Source: Flavobacterium aquiphilum
GTDB taxonomy: Bacteria > Bacteroidota > Bacteroidia > Flavobacteriales > Flavobacteriaceae
Assembly (NCBI RefSeq): GCF_027111335.1
Contig: NZ_CP114288.1
Location: forward strand, 1,302,001-1,366,000
Reading direction: 5' to 3'
DNA length: 64,000 nucleotides
Shown here: positions 9,205 to 18,598 of the stretch, piece by piece
How positions within the stretch are numbered: the stretch's first letter is position 1
Layout: every line of letters begins with the position of its first letter
The notes under the pieces: model-generated
What the model saw: only the letters and a program-made list of their open reading frames with translations
Databases searched by the model: none
Told to the model about the DNA's origin: nothing
Program-made: the position numbers and the translations under genes

Positions 9205-10188
9205 ATGGCAGAAAATAGTAAAAAGAAGATACTAATTACGGGAGGAGCTGGATTTATTGGCTCTAATTTATGCGAGTATTTTTTATCCAAAGAATATCAG
9301 GTAGTTTGTTTGGATAACTTTTCTACAGGTCATCGACATAATTTAAAGGATTTTATTGATAATAAAGATTTCGTTTTAATAGAAGGGGACATCAGAAGTT
9401 TGGAAACCTGTCAAAAGGCTATTGAAGGTGTTGATTATGTGTTGCATCAGGCAGCATTGGGTTCAGTACCCAGATCAATTAATGATCCCATTACAACCAA
9501 TGATGTCAATGTTTCCGGTTTTTTGAACATGTTGGTAGCTTCGCGCGATGCTAATGTGAAACGTTTTGTATATGCAGCCAGTTCTTCGACTTATGGGGAT
9601 TCTGAGGGATTGCCTAAAGTTGAAAATGTGATAGGGAAACCACTTTCTCCGTATGCAATCACAAAATATGTAAATGAATTGTATGCTGAGATTTTCAGCA
9701 GAACTTACGGACTGGAAACTATTGGTTTGCGCTATTTCAATGTGTTTGGAAGAAAGCAGGATCCCAATGGGGCATATGCTGCTGTTATTCCAAAGTTTGT
9801 GATGCAATTGATGAAGCATGAAAGTCCAAAAATAAACGGGAATGGGAATTATTCCCGGGATTTCACCTATATTGATAATGTGATTCAGATGAATGAATTG
9901 GCAATGACAACGGAGAATCCGGAAGCAGTTAACACGGTTTATAATACTGCTTATGGTGACAGAAATACATTGAATGATTTGGTCGGATATTTAAAAACTT
10001 TTTTATCTGAATATGATTCAAAAATTGCAGGAGTGCCTATCGAATATGGACCTAACAGAGCTGGGGATATTCCGCATTCGTTGGCTAGTATTGATAAAGC
10101 TACAGCTATTCTAGGGTATAACCCTCAGTTTTCTTTGCAGGAAGGACTGAAAGAAGCAGTAAATTGGTATTGGAATAATTTAAGATAA
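9205..10188 (+). CDS. UDP-N-acetylglucosamine 4-epimerase-like SDR (WbpP/TviC type)
   Basis: This 327-residue extended short-chain dehydrogenase has the NAD loop TGGAGFIGSN near residue 13, the active-site SSSTYGDSE, and YAITK as the YxxxK pair near residues 150-154. The N-terminal CLDNFSTGH and the LRYFNVFGRKQDPNGAYAAVIPKF block are those of WbpP/TviC epimerases, which interconvert UDP-GlcNAc and UDP-GalNAc or the matching uronic acids. A role in supplying UDP-GalNAc, or with the dehydrogenase at 14.6 kb UDP-GalNAcA, is inferred. It sits 24 bases before the UDP-glucose dehydrogenase gene in the same operon. Confidence 0.85.
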   Translation: MAENSKKKILITGGAGFIGSNLCEYFLSKEYQVVCLDNFSTGHRHNLKDFIDNKDFVLIEGDIRSLETCQKAIEGVDYVLHQAALGSVPRSINDPITTNDVNVSGFLNMLVASRDANVKRFVYAASSSTYGDSEGLPKVENVIGKPLSPYAITKYVNELYAEIFSRTYGLETIGLRYFNVFGRKQDPNGAYAAVIPKFVMQLMKHESPKINGNGNYSRDFTYIDNVIQMNELAMTTENPEAVNTVYNTAYGDRNTLNDLVGYLKTFLSEYDSKIAGVPIEYGPNRAGDIPHSLASIDKATAILGYNPQFSLQEGLKEAVNWYWNNLR

Positions 10189-10212
10189 AATAAAAAAATA
10201 ATAAAGTAGTTA

Positions 10213-11604
10213 ATGGAAATTACAAAAATTTGTTGCATCGGAGCGGGATATGTGGGGGGACCAACCATGGCCGTAATAGCACAAAAATGTCCTCAAATTC
10301 AAGTTACGGTAGTCGATTTGAATGTGGAAAGAATCTTGGCTTGGAATGATGAAAATACCGATAATATTCCAATTTATGAGCCGGGATTATCTGAAATTGT
10401 TGCCGAAGCCAGAGGAAGAAACCTGTTTTTTTCAACTGAAGTAGATAAGGCAATTGATGAAGCCCAAATCATTTTTATATCGGTAAATACGCCAACTAAA
10501 ACCTATGGAAAAGGAAAAGGGATGGCTGCCGATTTAAAATATATTGAATTGTGTGCCAGGCAGATTGCAAGAGTGGCAAAAAATGATAAGATTGTTGTTG
10601 AAAAATCTACTTTGCCGGTGCGTACCGCCGAGGCAATTAAAAGTATCCTTGATTCTACAGGGAATGGAGTACAATTCCAAATTCTTTCCAATCCGGAATT
10701 TTTGGCCGAAGGTACCGCGGTTCAGGATTTATTGGATCCAGATCGTATTTTAATTGGCGGTGATACTTCGGTTCAAGGACAAGAAGCGATTCAAGCCTTG
10801 GTTGATGTGTATTCGAATTGGGTGAGTCCGGAAAAGATTTTAACTACCAATGTTTGGTCTTCTGAGTTGTCTAAGCTTACTGCGAATGCTTTTTTGGCAC
10901 AAAGGATATCATCAATCAATGCAATGTCGGAGCTTTGTGAAAAAACGGGAGCCGATGTGAATGAGGTTGCCAAAGCGATAGGGATGGATAGTCGTATTGG
11001 TCCTAAATTCCTAAAAGCATCTGTAGGATTTGGAGGTTCTTGTTTTCAAAAAGACATATTGAATTTGGTTTATATTGCTAAATCATACGGATTGAATGAA
11101 GTGGCCGATTATTGGGAGCAGGTAATTATAATGAATGACCATCAAAAGCGTCGTTTTTCAAATAAAATCGTGCAAACACTTTATAACACTGTTGCCGATA
11201 AAAAAATTGCGTTTTTGGGTTGGGCTTTCAAAAAGGATACTAATGATACCCGTGAATCTGCAGCTATTTACGTAGCTGATGATTTGATTAATGAGCAAGC
11301 AAAAATTGTGGTTTATGATCCAAAAGTATCCAGAAATAAAATCCTTGCCGATTTGGATTATCTTGAAACAAGAACTTCAGAGAAAAATGCAAATAGTGTC
11401 ATCACTTTTGATGATCCATATTCCTCCTGTGAAAAAGCGCATGCTGTCGCTATACTTACTGAGTGGGATGAGTTCGTTCAATATGATTGGCAAAAAATAT
11501 ATGATAATATGCAAAAACCGGCTTTTATTTTTGACGGAAGAAATATCCTGAATAAAGCGGAATTAGAAAAAATAGGGTTTGTTTATCAAGGTATTGGGGC
11601 TTGA
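10213..11604 (+). CDS. UDP-glucose 6-dehydrogenase
   Basis: This 463-residue protein oxidises UDP-glucose to UDP-glucuronate with two NAD. The N-terminus [19 protein letters not shown] and the length are those of the eukaryote-like UGDH class, not the shorter bacterial Ugd. The catalytic thiolate is Cys277 in [31 protein letters not shown] and [19 protein letters not shown] are conserved substrate segments. It is the last gene of the first export operon. The following 585 bases are non-coding and carry repeats. Confidence 0.92.
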   Translation: MEITKICCIGAGYVGGPTMAVIAQKCPQIQVTVVDLNVERILAWNDENTDNIPIYEPGLSEIVAEARGRNLFFSTEVDKAIDEAQIIFISVNTPTKTYGKGKGMAADLKYIELCARQIARVAKNDKIVVEKSTLPVRTAEAIKSILDSTGNGVQFQILSNPEFLAEGTAVQDLLDPDRILIGGDTSVQGQEAIQALVDVYSNWVSPEKILTTNVWSSELSKLTANAFLAQRISSINAMSELCEKTGADVNEVAKAIGMDSRIGPKFLKASVGFGGSCFQKDILNLVYIAKSYGLNEVADYWEQVIIMNDHQKRRFSNKIVQTLYNTVADKKIAFLGWAFKKDTNDTRESAAIYVADDLINEQAKIVVYDPKVSRNKILADLDYLETRTSEKNANSVITFDDPYSSCEKAHAVAILTEWDEFVQYDWQKIYDNMQKPAFIFDGRNILNKAELEKIGFVYQGIGA

Positions 11605-12129
11605 TTTTTTCTCATCCCAGCCCTCTCTAAAGGAGAGGGAGGGATTGGATTGTTTTCTATTTTTAAATGATTATATCGTAATAGTACATATTGTTTCGAT
11701 TTTTAAAATAAAAGAGACTGTCTATTAGGTAGCCTCATTTTTGTTTTTTCGTGAAGCGTATTTTTCTTTTGTCTTGATACAAAAGAAACAAAAGATCAAG
11801 CCTGATTTTTTTGCTAAAAATCATAGAACGGATTCTCTTATTGCGACCCCAGCCGCTCGTGTCTCACACTCGACTTTGGGGGCGCTCCCAACAGCCAACG
11901 CGTAAATCCTTATCTTGATTTTTGACAAAAAATATTAGGGTGGTTTTAGTTTTGAGTTACTTCTCGACTGCGATCAAGGTGAAAGATGTTGTTTGCGTTA
12001 CTTTTATTATTAGATGCTTTTTTGTTGCTATGATAATATTCTATGTAGTAACAGTGTGGTGGGGTTAGAGAGCTTTTGTTAATTTTTTTAAATTATAATG
12101 AAATTCTGTAAATAAAGCCTGTGATAAAG
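11605..12129. other. Intergenic stretch with hairpins and one dispersed repeat
   Basis: No gene was recognised. Near 11617-11641 an inverted repeat (CCCTCTCT, AAGG, AGAGGGAGGG) follows the dehydrogenase gene and may act as a terminator. Near 11714-11736 there is an imperfect palindrome, GAGACTGTCT...GGTAGCCTC. The structured repeat copy at 11764-11945 fills the centre. Confidence 0.5.
11764..11945. repeat. Structured dispersed repeat, copy 1
   Basis: A nested inverted repeat starts with CTTTTGTCTTGATACAAAAG. The outer arms at 11808-11824 (TTTTGCTAAAAATCAT) and 11915-11930 (TTGATTTTTGACAAAA) are complementary, as are GCGACCCC and GGGGGCGC in the core. Related copies lie near 21.1, 42.6, 45.8, 49.5, 49.9 and 52.7 kb. 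Confidence 0.75.
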
Positions 12130-12137
12130 TATATTTG
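12130..12137 (+). promoter_or_regulatory. -7 box upstream of the wzi-like gene
   Basis: TATATTTG is a clear TAnnTTTG match, 52 bases before the ATG at 12190. Confidence 0.5.
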
Positions 12138-12189
12138 CATTTTTTTTTAATGTTCATTTAATAAAATTTGCCCTTATAAAAATAAATTC

Positions 12190-13776
12190 ATGAAACTACA
12201 TTTTGCAATCGTATTTACGATACTGACGTTCTTCTCTTTAAAAGCACAAAATATTACTGTTGGATCTGTCGATATGATAGAGCAAAGAAGCAGAAACGAA
12301 CAGTTGCTTGGTAATGCCAATCCACTTGTTTCTTATACCTTGCGTCCGTTAGCTGTAGATCTAGTTGATTCAACACAAACAAGATCAAGTGGAAAAGTGA
12401 ATATCAAAGTACTTCCTATAACCTTAACCCAACAGTACAACGCTTTTGTGCCTTATGGTTGGAATGATGGTTTGATGATTCCTGCCAAAGGTTTTCAATC
12501 CTTTTTAACGGCAGGGTTGTTTGCCGAGTATGGCATTTTGAGTGTGCAAATAAAACCCGAAAATGTATATGCTGCAAATCCAAATTATGATATTTTTCCT
12601 TTGACGGAGTCAAATGTAGCTAGATTTGCAAATATTTCCTATTTGAATACTACTGACCTGCCAGCTCCGTTTGGGGACAAGGCTTACCATAAATTGAGTT
12701 GGGGTCAAAGTAATATAAAATTAAATATTAAACAATTTTCTGTTGGCCTATCTACCGAAAATTTGTGGTGGGGTCCGGGAACCAGAAATTCATTGGTTAT
12801 GAGCAATAACGCTCCGGGGTTTTTACATTTTACTTTGAACACCAGAAAGCCTGTGGAGACTTTTATCGGGAGTTTTGAAGGGCAAATCATCTCCGGAAAA
12901 CTAGAAGGTTCGGGATTACATAGTCCAAAATCGCAATTCATCATTGATGGTGTTGATTACGAAATTCCTAAAAGTGGAGATTGGCGTTATATCAACGGTC
13001 TTTCTATAAATTATCACCCTAAATGGGTTCCCGGTTTGTTTGTTGGATTGAATCGTTCCATACAAGTTTATCGTGAAGATATGGGGCATAGTTTTTCAGA
13101 CTATATGCCAATTTTTGCCCCATTTCAGAAAAAAAATGTGCCTGAAGAAGATGCTAAGAACAGGGATCAATTGGCTTCGCTGTTTTTTAGATGGGTTATG
13201 AAGGAATCTAAATTTGAATTTTATGGAGAAAGCGGTTGGAACGACCATTCTGCAACTATTTGGGACTTTTTTGATTCTCCTGAACATTCCAGAGCTTATC
13301 TTTTTGGGTTCAATAAGTTATTTATGCTTAACAAAACCAAAAATCAATATTTAAAAGTAAGTTTTGAAACCACACATTTGGAACAAAGCGCTGATCGTCT
13401 AGTAAGACCAGCCGGAGCATGGTATCAACACGGACTTGTTCTTCATGGGTACACCAATAAAGGGCAGGTGCTTGGAGCGGGAATCGGTCCGGGAAGTAAT
13501 TTACAAAGCTTGGATTTTAGTGTTTGGGAAAAAGATTTGGTTTGGGGAGTACAAGTTGAGCGATATGCCCACAATATGGATTTTTATTACGACGCTTATA
13601 CAGACTATAATCATAAATGGGTTGATCTGGGTGTAAATACATATGCTTATAAAAAGTATAGGAATTTGGGTGTTCAGGCAAAACTTAATTTTGCGCAATT
13701 AAGAAACTTTCAGTATCAATACGAGGATAATAAATTCAATATGCAGTTTCAGGTTTCGTTGCAGTATCAGCTTTAG
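12190..13776 (+). CDS. Wzi family capsule assembly outer-membrane protein
   Basis: This 528-residue protein has a cleavable signal (KLHFAIVFTILTFFSLKAQN, cut near residue 20) and a C-terminus ending FQVSLQYQL, as in outer-membrane beta-barrels. The sequence is rich in aromatic beta-strand patterns. Segments PYGWNDGLMIPAKGFQSF and STENLWWGPGTRNSLVMSNN are those of the Bacteroidota capsule assembly Wzi family. E. coli Wzi helps anchor capsule to the cell surface and binds the polymer. The same role is inferred here. It has its own promoter and non-coding flanks on both sides. Confidence 0.88.
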   Translation: MKLHFAIVFTILTFFSLKAQNITVGSVDMIEQRSRNEQLLGNANPLVSYTLRPLAVDLVDSTQTRSSGKVNIKVLPITLTQQYNAFVPYGWNDGLMIPAKGFQSFLTAGLFAEYGILSVQIKPENVYAANPNYDIFPLTESNVARFANISYLNTTDLPAPFGDKAYHKLSWGQSNIKLNIKQFSVGLSTENLWWGPGTRNSLVMSNNAPGFLHFTLNTRKPVETFIGSFEGQIISGKLEGSGLHSPKSQFIIDGVDYEIPKSGDWRYINGLSINYHPKWVPGLFVGLNRSIQVYREDMGHSFSDYMPIFAPFQKKNVPEEDAKNRDQLASLFFRWVMKESKFEFYGESGWNDHSATIWDFFDSPEHSRAYLFGFNKLFMLNKTKNQYLKVSFETTHLEQSADRLVRPAGAWYQHGLVLHGYTNKGQVLGAGIGPGSNLQSLDFSVWEKDLVWGVQVERYAHNMDFYYDAYTDYNHKWVDLGVNTYAYKKYRNLGVQAKLNFAQLRNFQYQYEDNKFNMQFQVSLQYQL

Positions 13777-14484
13777 GTTTTATTGTTTAAAAGTTTAATT
13801 GTTTAGAAGTTTAAAAGTTTAGAATGGAAGATTTTCATTTTACTCCGACCCTAAAGGGAGCCCAAAAGCGGAGAATTTTAGGTTTAAGTTTTGTGAGATA
13901 GACTTCTTGATTACTCTAAAAATTATCGTTTATTGTTTTATATACTTGTCCGTTATTAAACCTAAAAAAACTTTTTATCACAAATTGCACAAATTAGCAC
14001 AAATTTAAAATGGAATCATTGAAATATCTGTGTCAATCACTTCAAAATGTGTTCTATAGAATGTTTATTAGTTAGATAGAGGCTAAGCATATTGTTTTAT
14101 GTGATTTTTTGGCTTATGTATAATAGTTTTTTGAATTTGTAGGGAGGGCCTCATTACAATAGACCACCCCACCCTTCGGGTACCCCTCCAAAGGAGGGGA
14201 ATAGCGACGTTATTTTATATTGCTTTTTTAGAATAAAGATAATTCTTCGGGATGACAGGTGTTGTAAAGTTACTTTTTTTGTGTTTTGGGAGGGACGATA
14301 ATGCCTTATGAAATTGTTTTTACTAAAATTATAGTTGTATCGGGCATCACTAAAAATGGTGATTTTTATTTTTCTTAAAAAGATTTTATTGTTGATTTTC
14401 AGTTGTTTGTTGTTTTTATTTGTAAAATTTTAACTTATGAGTATCAAAGGTGTCTTTTGATTAAAATTGGATGCTTATTTTTAG
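13777..14484. other. Long non-coding stretch before the nucleotide-sugar dehydrogenase
   Basis: No gene was recognised in about 700 bases. At 13785-13832 there are degenerate tandem units of the type AAAAGTTTA. At 14183-14199 there is a perfect CCCCTCC-AAA-GGAGGGG hairpin, preceded by CACCCTTCGGGT. Both motifs recur as dispersed intergenic sequence in this window. The rest is AT-rich and featureless. Confidence 0.5.
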
Positions 14485-14492
14485 TATTTTTG
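14485..14492 (+). promoter_or_regulatory. -7 box for the nucleotide-sugar dehydrogenase
   Basis: TATTTTTG fits TAnnTTTG. Transcription would start near 14498, leaving about 90 bases of leader before the TTG start at 14587. Confidence 0.45.
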
Positions 14493-14586
14493 CCGTCAAA
14501 TTTAATTTGAATCTGATGTTGAAATGCATTAAGAATTTAATTATCTTTTATAGATAGGTTTTTGTAACCAACAATAGTTTAAGAAA

Positions 14587-15870
14587 TTGAATACAGACAT
14601 AAGAATTGCGGTGATTGGTTTGGGATATGTTGGTTTGCCTTTGGCCCGATTGTTTGCTACCCAATTTCCTGTGGTAGGATTTGATATCAATGAAGCAAGG
14701 GTTCAGGAGTTACAGTCCGGTATAGACAGTACCCTCGAGGTGGACGATGAAACTTTGCAAAAAGTATTGGTTTCAAGTCCAACTGGTCAAAAAGGGTTAT
14801 ATTGTACTTCACATGTAGCCGATATTGCCAATTGCAATTACTATATTGTTACCGTCCCGACTCCAGTGGACAAAAATAATCGTCCTAATTTAGTACCACT
14901 TTATAAATCCAGTGAAACTGTTGGTTCGGTTTTGAAAAAAGGGGACATCGTTATCTATGAATCGACCGTATATCCGGGAGTAACAGAAGAAGAATGTGTG
15001 CCTGTTTTGGAAAAAGTTTCTGGTTTGCAATTTAATGTTGATTTTTTTGCCGGATACTCGCCGGAACGAATCAATCCAGGTGATAAAGAGCATACTGTTG
15101 AAAAAATCTTAAAAATCACTTCGGGATCTACGCCTGAAATTGGACAAAAAGTGAATGCGCTTTATCAATCGGTCATCACAGCGGGAACTCATCTTGCCTC
15201 TTCTATAAAAGTGGCTGAAGCCGCTAAAGTAATCGAAAATTCTCAACGGGATATCAATATCGCTTTTGTCAACGAATTGGCCAAAATCTTTAATATTCTG
15301 GATATTGATACTACTGCTGTTTTAAAGGCAGCCGGAACTAAATGGAATTTTCTGCCTTTTAAACCAGGTTTGGTTGGGGGGCATTGTATAGGTGTTGATC
15401 CTTATTATCTGGCACAAAAAGCTCAGGAAAAAGGGTATCACCCCGAAATAATATTGGCTGGTCGTCGGTTGAATGACAGTATGGGAGAATATGTGGCTTC
15501 GCAGGTAGTGAAATTAATGATTAAAAAAGGAGTAACTATTAATGGAGCCAATTTGTTACTATTAGGGATTACTTTTAAGGAAAATTGCCCTGATGTCCGG
15601 AATACGAAAATCGTGGATGTAGTAAAGGCGTTGGAAGACTACGGGATTCAGGTTACGATTTTCGATCCTTGGGCTAATCCAGCCGAAGTGAAACATGAAT
15701 ATGGTTTGACAATGATTAATGAGGTACCAAATGCAACTTTTGATGCGGTTGTCCTTGGTGTTGCCCATACTGAATTTAAAGATTTAGATATTCATTCGTT
15801 GAGAAAAGCACCTAGCGTGTTGTATGATGTGAAAGGGGTTTTGGGTAATGGTGTTGATGGGAGATTGTGA
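14587..15870 (+). CDS. UDP-N-acetylhexosamine 6-dehydrogenase (WbpO/TviB type)
   Basis: This 427-residue protein of the UDP-glucose/GDP-mannose dehydrogenase superfamily makes a UDP-N-acetylhexosaminuronic acid, probably UDP-GalNAcA or UDP-GlcNAcA. The NAD motif [18 protein letters not shown] lies at the N-terminus, and the catalytic Cys267 lies in [15 protein letters not shown]. The start is a TTG codon. The protein aligns with the family from the first residues ([10 protein letters not shown]), and the nearest alternative (GTG at 14611) would cut into the NAD loop. With the epimerase at 9.2 kb it could make UDP-GalNAcA. Confidence 0.88.
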   Translation: MNTDIRIAVIGLGYVGLPLARLFATQFPVVGFDINEARVQELQSGIDSTLEVDDETLQKVLVSSPTGQKGLYCTSHVADIANCNYYIVTVPTPVDKNNRPNLVPLYKSSETVGSVLKKGDIVIYESTVYPGVTEEECVPVLEKVSGLQFNVDFFAGYSPERINPGDKEHTVEKILKITSGSTPEIGQKVNALYQSVITAGTHLASSIKVAEAAKVIENSQRDINIAFVNELAKIFNILDIDTTAVLKAAGTKWNFLPFKPGLVGGHCIGVDPYYLAQKAQEKGYHPEIILAGRRLNDSMGEYVASQVVKLMIKKGVTINGANLLLLGITFKENCPDVRNTKIVDVVKALEDYGIQVTIFDPWANPAEVKHEYGLTMINEVPNATFDAVVLGVAHTEFKDLDIHSLRKAPSVLYDVKGVLGNGVDGRL

Positions 15871-15884
15871 AAAGTGAGTAGTGA

Positions 15885-15962
15885 AAAGTGAATGGGGAAT
15901 CGTAACCTCTCGTCCCTCGACTACGCTCGGGATGACGTGCTCGAGGTGACATGCTCGAGGAG
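15885..15962. repeat. Dispersed CTCGGGATGAC-type repeat
   Basis: After the stop codon come degenerate units around CTCGACTACGCTCGGGATGAC, then GTGCTCGAGGTGAC and ATGCTCGAGG. Related units occur near 18.51, 21.43, 42.46, 42.78, 43.45, 48.17, 48.20 and 48.91 kb. This is a short interspersed repeat of unknown function. Confidence 0.65.
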
Positions 15963-16038
15963 GCAATCTTATTAAGTTAAGAAAATAGAAAGCAGATAAG
16001 AGAAAATTGAATATAGAAAATAGACAAAAAAGCTAAAA

Positions 16039-17085
16039 ATGAAAAAGATACTAATTACAGGAGGGGCGGGATTTATCGGGTCGCATGTTGTTAGGCGATT
16101 TGTTACTAAATATCCTAATTACAAAATTTTTAATTTGGATGCTTTGACTTATGCCGGGAATTTGGAAAATATAAGGGATATTGAAAATGAACCGAATTAT
16201 ATTTTTGTAAAAGGAGATATTACTGATGAAAGTTTTATAAATGGTTTGTTTGAGGGGCAACAGTTTGACGGAGTGATCCATTTGGCTGCTGAGTCACATG
16301 TGGATCGATCTATAGAAGATCCGTTGGCATTTGTAAAAACCAATGTGATTGGGACTATGAACTTGTTGAATGCTGCCAAAAAACAATGGTCAGGAAATTT
16401 TGAAGGAAAACGTTTTTACCATGTGAGTACTGACGAAGTTTATGGTTCGCTGGGAGCTGAAGGATTGTTTACAGAGACCACTCCTTATGATCCAAATTCT
16501 CCTTATTCAGCTTCGAAAGCGAGTTCGGATCACTTTGTAAGAGCATATGGGGAGACCTATGGATTGCCTTATGTAATTACCAATTGTTCCAATAATTACG
16601 GACCCAATCATTTTCCGGAGAAATTGATTCCGTTGTTTATCAATAATATTATCAATAACAAACCATTACCGGTTTACGGAGATGGAAATTATACGAGAGA
16701 TTGGCTGTTTGTGAAAGATCATGCTTTGGCTATTGATTTGGTTTTTCATGAGGGAAAAAATCATGAGACCTATAATATTGGTGGATTTAATGAATGGAAA
16801 AATATTGATTTGGTAAAGGTATTGTGCCAAATTATGGACCAGAAGTTAGGTAGAGCTGCCGGTGAATCTGCTCAATTGATTACTTATGTAAAAGACAGAC
16901 CTGGTCATGATTTGCGTTATGCGATTGATGCTTCAAAAATTAACACGCAATTGGGGTGGAAGCCTTCTGTAACTTTTGAAGAAGGACTGGAGATAACTAT
17001 CGACTGGTATTTGAATAATCAGGATTGGTTGAATAATGTGACTTCGGGGGAGTATGCTAGTTATTATGAGAAGCAGTATTCTTAA
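16039..17085 (+). CDS. rfbB: dTDP-glucose 4,6-dehydratase
   Basis: This 348-residue protein converts dTDP-glucose to dTDP-4-keto-6-deoxyglucose, the branch point for dTDP-rhamnose and for the 3-amino sugars predicted in this locus. It has the NAD loop TGGAGFIGSH, the catalytic STDEVYGSLG (Thr-Asp-Glu) and YSASK as the YxxxK pair. NCSNNYGPNHFPEKLIPL and YTRDWLFVKDH are signature blocks. The other dTDP-rhamnose genes (rfbC, rfbD, rfbA) are about 27 kb away on the right side of the locus, an unusual separation. Confidence 0.95.
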   Translation: MKKILITGGAGFIGSHVVRRFVTKYPNYKIFNLDALTYAGNLENIRDIENEPNYIFVKGDITDESFINGLFEGQQFDGVIHLAAESHVDRSIEDPLAFVKTNVIGTMNLLNAAKKQWSGNFEGKRFYHVSTDEVYGSLGAEGLFTETTPYDPNSPYSASKASSDHFVRAYGETYGLPYVITNCSNNYGPNHFPEKLIPLFINNIINNKPLPVYGDGNYTRDWLFVKDHALAIDLVFHEGKNHETYNIGGFNEWKNIDLVKVLCQIMDQKLGRAAGESAQLITYVKDRPGHDLRYAIDASKINTQLGWKPSVTFEEGLEITIDWYLNNQDWLNNVTSGEYASYYEKQYS

Positions 17086-17235
17086 AATCCGTTATCTGTT
17101 ATCTGTTATCGGTTTTCAGATATTTGTAAGGGGTGCCAGTGATGTGTTTTGGGTTAAAGGTAAATGAGTATTTGTTTTTCTGTTAGAGCAGATTAATTGG
17201 AGTGAAAATTTGGTTTGCGAATAAATTTAAAGTTT

Positions 17236-17610
17236 ATGAAGAGCTACAAAGATTTGGAGATTTATAAAAAAGGATTGAGTTTGTTTTTTGAAACCCATAA
17301 AATGTCCTTGCTGTTACCAAAATATGAAATGTATGAATTGGGAAGTCAGTTAAGAAGAGCTTCGGATTCTGTAATTACAAATATTGTGGAGGGATATGGA
17401 CGAAAAAGATATAAGGCTGACTTTATACGTTTTTTGGTTTTTTCTCATAGTAGTAATTTGGAAACCATTAATCATTTAGAGAAAATTACAGTTTTGTATC
17501 CAGAACATTTCGGAGTAGTTTCTAGATTAGTTTCAGAATATGATGTATTAGGTGCTCAGATCTATAAGTTCTTATTGTATATAGAGAAAAATTGGAATGA
17601 GTTTGATTAA
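17236..17610 (+). CDS. Four-helix bundle protein (S23/TIGR02436-like)
   Basis: This protein of 124 residues belongs to the small four-helix-bundle family. Members occur as rRNA intervening-sequence proteins and, in Bacteroidota, often as loose genes next to polysaccharide loci. Typical segments are KSYKDLEIYKKGL, LGSQLRRASDSVITNIVEGYGRK and the C-terminal FLLYIEKNW. The function is unknown; the relatives include the Avd accessory protein of diversity-generating retroelements, but no reverse transcriptase is nearby. The ATG at 17236 is preferred over an upstream TTG at 17215, because the family starts at MKSYKDLE. Confidence 0.75.
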   Translation: MKSYKDLEIYKKGLSLFFETHKMSLLLPKYEMYELGSQLRRASDSVITNIVEGYGRKRYKADFIRFLVFSHSSNLETINHLEKITVLYPEHFGVVSRLVSEYDVLGAQIYKFLLYIEKNWNEFD

Positions 17611-17649
17611 TTAACATTTCTCCGTTGTCGGTTATAAGTTTTCAATTCT

Positions 17650-17683
17650 TGAGGACAGACAACAGAAAACAGACAACAGAAAA
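17650..17683. repeat. Heptamer tandem repeat before the UpxY-like gene
   Basis: Units with a 7-base period (ACAGACA, ACAGAAA and relatives) run to just before the ATG at 17685. They are the complement of the C(G/T)GTT(A/G/T)T heptamers found after other genes in the window. A short plus-strand array lies at about 17092-17116. Confidence 0.65.
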
Positions 17684-17684
17684 A

Positions 17685-18155
17685 ATGAATTGGTACGTTG
17701 TATATACTAAGCCTAAGTGGGAGAAGAAGGTTGCGGAGCGGTTGAATGAGATTGGGATTACGGCTTATTGCCCTTTAGTAATTAAAGAGCGTCAATGGTC
17801 GGATCGGAAAAAGAAGATAGAGGTGCCCTTGTTTAATTCGTATATTTTTGTCCAAGTGGACGAAAAGGAGAGAAATTCCATTTTTGAAATTCCGGGGGCA
17901 ATTCGGTATTTGTTTTGGTTAGGGAAACCTGCTATAGTAAAAGAAAAGGAGATTCAGGCTATTCAGAATTGGTTGAGTGTGCCGGATACTTTTGATGTGA
18001 TGGTGGACAAGTGGCAAAAGGGAGATCGAATCGTTTTGGAGTCAGGTCCATTTTTGGCTCAGTCTGCTATAGTTCAGGAAGTGAAACAAAATCATTATGT
18101 ACTTGTTTTGGAATCTTTGGGATGTATTCTTAAGGTTGAGAAGAAGGTTAAGTGA
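17685..18155 (+). CDS. UpxY-like NusG paralogue (transcription antiterminator)
   Basis: This protein of 156 residues has an NGN domain: NWYVVYTKPKWEKKVAERL at the start and PLFNSYIFVQV centrally. It has a reduced KOW region near residues 105-130 (WQKGDRIVLESGPF). Bacteroides UpxY proteins act as locus-specific antitermination factors for capsule operons, binding RNA polymerase to read through a leader terminator. The position just before the next export gene, which has a long untranslated leader, fits such a role. The start at 17685 gives the canonical NGN start; an upstream ATG at 17625 would add repeat-derived residues. Confidence 0.85.
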   Translation: MNWYVVYTKPKWEKKVAERLNEIGITAYCPLVIKERQWSDRKKKIEVPLFNSYIFVQVDEKERNSIFEIPGAIRYLFWLGKPAIVKEKEIQAIQNWLSVPDTFDVMVDKWQKGDRIVLESGPFLAQSAIVQEVKQNHYVLVLESLGCILKVEKKVK

Positions 18156-18598
18156 GTTGTGAATTGTCGGTTGTGAGTTGTCGGTTTTGGGTTAAATATT
18201 TGATGATGAGTTGTATCATATTTTTTTATTTATTTCTAAACGAAATGTTAACATAAAATAGTAAAACTGTAATATTAAAGAGTAGGAAATCTTCTTTTTT
18301 TGACTAGTTTTGCAAATTCTTTAAAAAAAGGTGACTCACATGGGACTCACAGTGGCGAAGCCGTGGGAAAAGGTATCGGTTCTCGATTCAATTTAAAAAG
18401 CTGTCGCATTTAAAATTTACTCGAACTGACGAGGTTAGAATTAGAAAGTTGTCGCATTTACCAGTTTTAGAAGGTTTTTAGGAAATACGAATAGCTTTTT
18501 GAGAAAACGTATCGTCCCTCGACTCCGCTCGGGATGACAAGTTCTTTAAATGAAAAAAATATAATAAAATAAATATATAAAATACAGTATTTATAAAT
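18156..18598 (+). promoter_or_regulatory. Candidate regulated leader of the SLBB exporter gene
   Basis: There is no gene in these 443 bases. A -7 box TAGTTTTG sits at 18305-18312, so a transcript would have a leader of about 280 bases before the ATG at 18599. Within the leader the motif GTCGCATTTA occurs twice (around 18405 and 18451), and a dispersed CTCGGGATGACA unit ends near 18541. The preceding gene encodes a UpxY-like antiterminator, so the leader is a candidate target; this is inference from position. Confidence 0.4.

Noticed and set aside
11714..11736. IS end or terminator GAGACTGTCT...GGTAGCCTC
   Set aside because: The short imperfect palindrome has no partner end at a distance and no T-run. 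It was recorded only as part of the intergenic description.
17236..17610. Diversity-generating retroelement accessory protein (Avd)
   Set aside because: The four-helix bundle is related in fold, but no reverse transcriptase, template repeat or variable repeat was found near it.
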